From Daphnia pulex (lineage: Eukaryota; Arthropoda; Branchiopoda; Diplostraca; Daphniidae), in the NCBI RefSeq assembly GCF_021134715.1, contig NC_060022.1, forward strand, positions 5,027,001 to 5,091,000: a stretch of 64,000 nucleotides of DNA, written 5' to 3'. Of this stretch, positions 57,861 through 64,000 are shown in pieces; within the stretch, counting starts at the first letter, position 1, and each line of letters starts with the position of its first letter. The notes beneath the pieces were generated by a model, which made no database searches, was not told the DNA's origin, and saw only the letters and a list, made by a program, of their open reading frames with translations. The position numbers were made by a program, and so were the translations under genes.

Positions 57861-60831
57861 TCAATCGATTCGGGCCAAGACAAAGCACGTCCGACATGGA
57901 GCGTACACCTGTAAACAAAGTGTTTGCTAATTAAAGACATTGTACAATCTCGGAGGATAGTATACCATCAATGAATTAGGATGTCCTCCAAAAGGTTCTT
58001 CAAGGGAGAAGAAATCAGTATTATGGTCCAATCGTCCGTGACCGCCAAACTTCTTGTCATCCGAGTCTAGCACGATACGATATTTCCCAGCGGTTGGTAT
58101 GGCAACACGGTAGTCGGTATAGCTTTTGGTTGAATTAAAGTTGAAGACAAACACTAGACCAGCTCGATCAAATGAGATGACTTTGTCTCCTTCGTGCTTT
58201 GTGCTCACGTAAGCCTGCAGAAATGAAGAAATTGAAATCACTCAAGTTAAGTATTGCTATCAAAGTTATTCCCGTTACCGGATCCTTTTGAAGCCATCCG
58301 TATTGTTCTTCTAAATGGTTCATTGCAGCATCGAAATCGTTCAGGAAATGATATTTGAGTAACGGATTATCAACGAGATTCCATTGTCTCCGAGCATAGT
58401 GAAACGACTCGTTGTTGCCAACGCGAGGGAAATCCAACCATTCGGGATGGCCAAACTCATTCCCTAATTTTGAAATACTTTGAAATAAATTTTCTTACAA
58501 AACCTTATTCCATGGATAAACAAACTTACCAATAAAATTGAGATAACCTTCTCCGCCCAAAGCGTGTGTAATGAGCCGGATCATTTTGTGCAAAGCCATA
58601 CCGCGATCAATCACTGGCGACGATTGTGATAATACCGACATGTTTGTGTACATTTCCTTATCCATCATCCAAAAAGCGATTGTTTTATCACCAACCAAGG
58701 CCTATATATATTTTGAAATAAACCTTTAACAAAACTACATTTTAATTAAGTAAAATTGTATCGACCTGATCGTGCGATTCAGCGTACGCGATGGTTTTCT
58801 CCATCCATCGTCTGTTAGTCAAAGTGTGAACTAGGTTTCCAATGTCCCAGTCTTCATCTTTGTATTCTTTTAACAATTGGATCCACTTATCTGGAATAGC
58901 CATTCCCAAACGGTAATCAAATCCTCCACCGCCTTCACTTACTGGTCTGCACAAAGCTGGCATACCAGACACATCCTAGAATTGACAAGGACTATTTTAG
59001 GACCATTTTCAAAAATTATCTCAGAGCAAACTATAGCAAAAAATTTAAAATTTACGATATAATACTTCAGCTATAGTGATGACATCCGGATAAAATTCAT
59101 GCAAAATATTGTTTGCCATCATTAAGTAGCACACAGCATCGGTGTCTGTATTTAAGCCAAAATATTCCTCATAGTTTCCGCTAAATCCTTGGCCAATTCC
59201 ACGTGAGTGGTACAGCATAGATGTGACACCGTCAAAACTAAAAAGGGCAAATAAAAGGCATTATTACATGCACAACAACTAAACAGTAAATCACATTTAC
59301 CGGAATCCATCGAACTGGTACTCTTCCATGTACCACCTTAGATTAGAGAGCAAAAAGCGTAGTACCTCCCAACTAAAGAAGAAATATCACATATTAGGTC
59401 GAAACTAAAGAAACAAACGATAACAAATAGATTCTTACTTTTGGTAATCAAAAAGTCGACTATCCCACAATGCATGTTGACCTCGCACACCTCCATGAAA
59501 AAAGCAAGAGTCTGTGCCATCAAATCGATTGAGACCATCTAGAACATTTTTGGAAGCGTGAGAATGGACGACATCCAGAAGAACGATGAGACCATGAGAA
59601 TGAGCTACATCCACCAACTCCTTCAATTCTTCAGGGGTCCCAAATCGACTTAAAATTCATTCCTCAAATGTTAAATCTTATTTTAAATAACACTTTTTTT
59701 TTTAAATACCTTGAAGCTGCATAGAAGCTGGTGACTTGGTATCCAAAGCTACCATAATATGCATGCTCCATAATAGCCATTAGCTGAAGAGCGTTGTAAC
59801 CTACGGTTATCAGATATAAGGCGGATGCAATTCACTTTGCGCTTAAATTCATTCCCTGATTCCCAAATCATTACAATACCAAGTTTTACTATGCGCGGGA
59901 TGACATTTTCTCTAAATTCCTTGTAAGATCCAACTTTTCCTTCCGTGGTGGCGATACCTACATGGCACTCGTAGATTCTAAGACTATTCGGTCGTTTCGG
60001 GCGCGAATGCTTAAATTCATATTTCTAATAAAAATATTTTAAATTAATTAATATATCAGCACAAAAGAAATGATCTTTTCTTTACATGTTGTGGATTCCA
60101 AACCACTTGTTGGTAGGCACAGCCTTCATTGGGTGGGGGCTGAACAACATAAGCTGCCCATGGAGACAATCTATCCAGCAACGATCCATCTTCTGTTTCA
60201 ACGACTACCTAAAAAGAATATACTATTTAATTACTCCATAATTTTAAAACAATCATTAACGGATGTAGAACTACCTTTATTTTAGAACCATGTTTGATTG
60301 GGCAGGTTCCATCCGGATTTGCAGGTAAATGCAACTGCCATTTTCCAAAGTCAAGTTTCTCATATGGATTTCTCTTTTTCTCCCAGCCATCTGCAGCATT
60401 AAAATCATTAAAAAATGTTAGTCAATTGTAATAGAAAATTTTTAGAACAGATCATACTGAAATCTCCATAGAGATACAACTGACGAGCTCCAGGTGCCCA
60501 TTCTTTGCATGAAACACTATTGTCTTCACCAATATGTATGCCAAATGATTTATAAGCTGATGTGAATTTATCAATACCGCCTTCACATTGGCAAATTTGT
60601 TTCTTCAACTTTTCAAACCTAGCATACCTAAAATAAACACAAATTACATTCAAATGTTGGAATTAATCACGTGTTTTAACTGGCTGCTGTCAAAATAACT
60701 TACCTTCGCCGAATCTCTCCTTCGTGGGGTTTCAAGTAAGAATCTCGTTCCAAAAGTTTTTCAATATCTGGTACAATAACACATTCGTCGACTTGTTTAT
60801 TCACTTCTGTTTCCTTGGTTTTCGATTCCAT
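57861..60831 (-). CDS. AGBE: 1,4-alpha-glucan (glycogen) branching enzyme
   Basis: Creates alpha-1,6 branches in glycogen in the cytosol. About a dozen short exons; the first is 60704-60831 and the last 57861-57908, after a 57-base intron. Start chosen at [10 protein letters not shown], the only ATG in frame after the upstream stop. An N-terminal CBM48 module includes [20 protein letters not shown]. The GH13 barrel carries [10 protein letters not shown], the nucleophile Asp in [15 protein letters not shown], the acid/base Glu in ITIAEDVSGMP and the transition-state Asp in AYAESHDQ. The C-terminal beta domain ends [16 protein letters not shown]. About 690-700 residues, as in other animals. Gly-rich [14 protein letters not shown] is typical of the family. 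It looks intact. Confidence 0.97.
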
Positions 60832-61876
60832 TGTCTTGCTGTGTTTACGAAACGTATGACAGTCACGACTGCTATCGACTGTTTCGTCAGTAAGATCTGA
60901 ATCAACTGAAGGTCTTTGGCTTTTTGCCAATGCTCAATGGAGAGGTATTAATAATATATGCACAAGGGACATTAATCAAAGCCTAAAGTGCATCAACGAT
61001 GCACGTGTGTCTTGTAAAAACAACCAATAAGAGACTAGAGAAAACAGCTGATCCACGGTCAGATTTTTTGGCGGCATTACAGTCAAGGTCATATGATATT
61101 CGAATTTTGCCAGAATTTTTGTAATAATCGTAATTTCTAACTTCAAAGTAAACCAGACGCCATTTGATTATATAATATTTATTCCAATATCCAATTTTTT
61201 AGAGGTGAGGCTCTAGAAAACCAACAACGGGCTAGTGAACAAAATAGCAAGACTGACGCGTAGAGATGGGGTGAGGGCTGAGGGGTCACAATGATTGAAA
61301 GCAGCTTGGGACAACCGCCAATAATAACAAACGCAACGAAAAAATGCAACATTCGATCATCATTAAGTCTTAGTAATTTCACTGCAGAACATCCGTGTGT
61401 GTACGTCCGTTCTTTTTTCGTCTTTTTGATTCGAATTTGAAGTACACGATACATTTCACGCCATGAACGATTTTGAACATTCACATACACCATTGCCCGT
61501 ATCAGGCTATATTCGGTTATAACATGATTCAGTACATTCTGCCATAATTCAAGTAGAAACGTTTCACTGCTTTAAGGACGATTCAAATGGCCCGTAACGA
61601 CTGGTTTCTGTTTCCTAATAAACACTAACACGATACAAAACAACAATACACGATTAAAACATACGCCATGAATAACAGGTTTACAAAACAATAACGACCC
61701 TTCGTTTAGGATGTTAAAAACATACACGACGATAAAATATTTTGTAGCTGACGTTTCCTTATTTAAAAACATTTCTGGGTATTTGTAACATAAGTGTGAT
61801 TTTCGGTAGAGTAAAAACAAATTGTCTGATGAAATAATAAGACTGTCGGTTCGTTTTTTCAGTCTCTCTCTCTCTC
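60832..61876. other. Branching enzyme promoter and C3G 3' UTR
   Basis: The part near 60832-61100 is the presumed promoter and leader of the branching enzyme. From about 61140 to 61876 the sequence fits the 3' UTR of the minus-strand C3G gene. No open frame with support. Confidence 0.55.
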
Positions 61877-64000
61877 TCATTTTTTGGCCGCGGAGGAACT
61901 GTTATTCGATCCTCTCGGCCTGATAGATTCGGAAATTTGCCACATGGACTCCTCGCAAAGAGAGTCATTAAACTCGTTGAAAAAGGCGACGATGCGATCG
62001 TTGCGTTTGAATTGATAGTGACATTTCTGAAAGCGTCGCATATTCTCTATAATATGGAACTGCTGCCAGCGTTTGCCAAAATTAATCCGGTTGTCGCTTA
62101 ACGTGTCCGGATTGCCAATGTGTACGAAGGTCAGGTCCTGCAGGATAAGGCCAATGTACGGGATACACGGGGGCTGCGTTTCAGCCAATGCCTGTCGGTA
62201 AGCTCGGAAGGAAGACGAACTGTCAATCAGCGCACAATATTCCTGAATCAAATAAGAATAATGAGCATTTCAAGTCACAATGAATGACGAGCTACGATGC
62301 AGTCATTTACCTGTAGTCCGTCAGTGATGGATTTTTGCCACTCCAATCGACGCACGGGCGCTGAATCGAGTGCGGAGAGCAAGGCAAGATACGAATTGAA
62401 ATTGTTCAGTCGCCTCAAATGCTTCATGATCTTGATGTATTTAACGACGTATCGCTCCCGGTCACGGGCTTCTGCTTGTTCCAATATCCTCGAACGGGCC
62501 CAGTACGACATTTTGTTAAAGTGCTCGGTAAACAACGTCAAATTCGGCGACTTTTCTTCGTTCTGCTCCTGCGCCCATACAAGCACCTCGGGAATTTCGA
62601 TGCGCAAAAACAATTCAGCATCCAACAGAGTCATTTGTTCAGCCAACTCGCTCGATTTAAAGTCCAAAAGGTGACTCTGTCGCGTCGTTACACCAAGGCT
62701 GGCTGGCACCGGAGGAATTTGAGCGACATTAATTCTTAATCGGCGGGCAGTGCATTTTTCCAGGAACTTTTTCCTGAGCGCCTTGGCCAGGACTAAATCT
62801 CCGCTGCGGATGAGTTGGCTTTGAAAGTCGATGATTTGACGCATCAATTTGTCTTCCAATTCCGACAGGGCCAGATCGTCCACCACGCCAATCAGCAAAG
62901 AGAAAGCGCTGCGGCCAACCCGCTGGAGGTGGACATCTGGCGACCGCAGAAAGTGATGGAACCTGTGAATGAGTTTGCGAGTCAACTCGGATGGTGTGAT
63001 GAACGTTCTGTATGTCGTCAAGAAGGCCGTCTGATAGAGGTAGTCGTCCTTGTTGAGTTTAGCTGCGTGCGTGATGAGCGCATCGAGGCCGCCACCTCGA
63101 ACTTCAGGGCCTTCGTCTTCTGGCTGCTTGAGGACGAGATCTGCGCTAAGGTCAATCTGTTCCATTCCATCTTCGTTGTCCGATTCAGGGTCGATTTTGT
63201 CTGCTTCATTAGTGGTGATGGGAGGTGGTCCTTTGATTGCGGCCATAACGCGGGGTGGAGTTGTGGGTCGCGAGTCGGCTTCGGGCGTCGTTGTCGGGAT
63301 TTCAGGTAGGGCCAACGCCGCGCTGTAGCTGATGGACGATCGGCCTTTTTTGGGTGGCAGTACTGGCGGCAAAAGCGACGGGGTGGCCATATAGCTATTG
63401 CTCCGCGATGGAAATGATTCGCACTCGCTGTGAGTTTGCCATTGCGCAGCCTTTTGATAATAAGCTTCCATCGACTTTCTAAAAATCTCGACTTCGCTGG
63501 GTTGCGAATACTTGCCCACAGCTGCCATGTATTCTTTGACGTGTCGCTTTTTGGGCGGAAGTGGTGGAGCATTTCCGCTGCCACTGCTATTAATCGTCAC
63601 CAGTTGCTCGACGTGGCTGCTGTACTCGCGGTGCATTTGCACCGTCGTACTGGTAGCGCCACCCGTTGAAGATGTTTGAACTCGCTTCTCTTCGCTGAAA
63701 TGAAACGCTTCTCTGTAACACGGGAAAAACAAAACAAGAGTCATCAAAATGGCGATAAGACACGAATGGCTAATGAATTTACATTTCCTCCTGTTTGACG
63801 GCCATAAAACCGGCTAACGACGAACACGGTGAAGTGCCGCAATCTGCCTGATCGACGTTATCGTATTGAGATGGCAATCTGTTGGCTCGTTGGCGGCGTT
63901 TGGCCGGTAAGGCTGGCGGCACGGCAAGAACGTTCACGTTATCCTCGCTGGATGACATTTTCGTCGAGGCTAAAGTGGTGGCTGTAGAAGTCGAACACTG
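61877..64000 (-). CDS. C3G: C3G / RapGEF1 guanine nucleotide exchange factor, 3' part
   Basis: Loads GTP onto Rap1 (and R-Ras) downstream of Crk adaptors at the membrane. Exons seen: 63783-64000 (cut by the window end), about 62311-63713, and 61877 to about 62241. Two proline-rich Crk-SH3 type motifs are visible: PPALPAKRRQ followed by PSQYDNVD, and PPLPPKKRHVKEYM, both with counterparts in vertebrate C3G. A RasGEF_N (REM) domain follows (RGGGLDALITHAAKL, FLTTYRTFITPSELTRKL). The catalytic CDC25 domain has LLDAELFLRIEIPEVL, EEKSPNLTLFTEHFNKMS, LNNFNSYLALLSALDSAPV, IPYIGLILQDLTFVHIGNP and the end CEESMWQISESIRPRG. The N-terminal part lies beyond the window. Looks intact. Confidence 0.96.

Noticed and set aside
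60832-60930. In-frame N-terminal extension of the branching enzyme from a TTG
   Set aside because: A stop lies directly upstream and there is no [13 protein letters not shown] at 60831 is the first proper start.

Overview
This is a eukaryotic nuclear window, almost certainly from an arthropod and most likely a branchiopod crustacean such as a water flea (Daphnia-like). The reasons are densely spaced intron-rich genes, many introns of only about 40-80 bases, long microsatellites between genes, and an arthropod gene set. That set includes a STING without a C-terminal tail, a CBP/p300 rich in polyglutamine, an adenylyl cyclase of the type 9/Ac13E class, and retained myosin IX and BAMBI genes, which I recall being absent from Drosophila. 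The organism call is inference; I could not run any search.

Layout. 1-6640 (+): the 3' part of a myosin IX gene (IQ motifs, two C1 zinc fingers, RhoGAP) with two phase-compatible alternative last exons. 8940-12878 (-): a BAMBI-type TGF-beta/BMP pseudoreceptor. 12879-22586: a 9.7 kb gene-poor, microsatellite-rich block. 22587-23692 (-): a second, smaller, kinase-less receptor, a secreted-type ectodomain with the ten-cysteine activin/BMP type I receptor pattern plus one membrane helix. 23.7-29.8 kb: a poorly explained stretch holding a 430 bp near-perfect palindrome (foldback/MITE-like), a possible small spliced gene (+) and a possible spliced transcript (-). 30018-31717 (+): a complete eight-exon STING gene. 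32015-38735 (-): Nup205, convergent with STING. 40674-49710 (-): CBP/p300 acetyltransferase (nejire). 52999-57062 (+): adenylyl cyclase type 9/Ac13E. 57861-60831 (-): glycogen branching enzyme. 61877-64000 (-): the 3' part of the Rap exchange factor C3G (RapGEF1), cut by the window end.

The genes are mostly functionally independent, as expected for an animal chromosome. Two themes stand out. The two adjacent same-strand TGF-beta/BMP pseudoreceptor genes may form a local cluster of signal dampeners, each with a CTCF-like motif just past its stop codon. The second theme is innate immunity: a STING with a conserved cyclic-dinucleotide pocket but no TBK1/IRF3 recruiting tail, whose 3' end abuts or overlaps that of Nup205.

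Exon boundaries for STING, both pseudoreceptors and the adenylyl cyclase were worked out by hand and keep frame throughout (397, 385, 197 and 1262 codons of protein). Boundaries for Nup205, CBP, branching enzyme and C3G are partly approximate.
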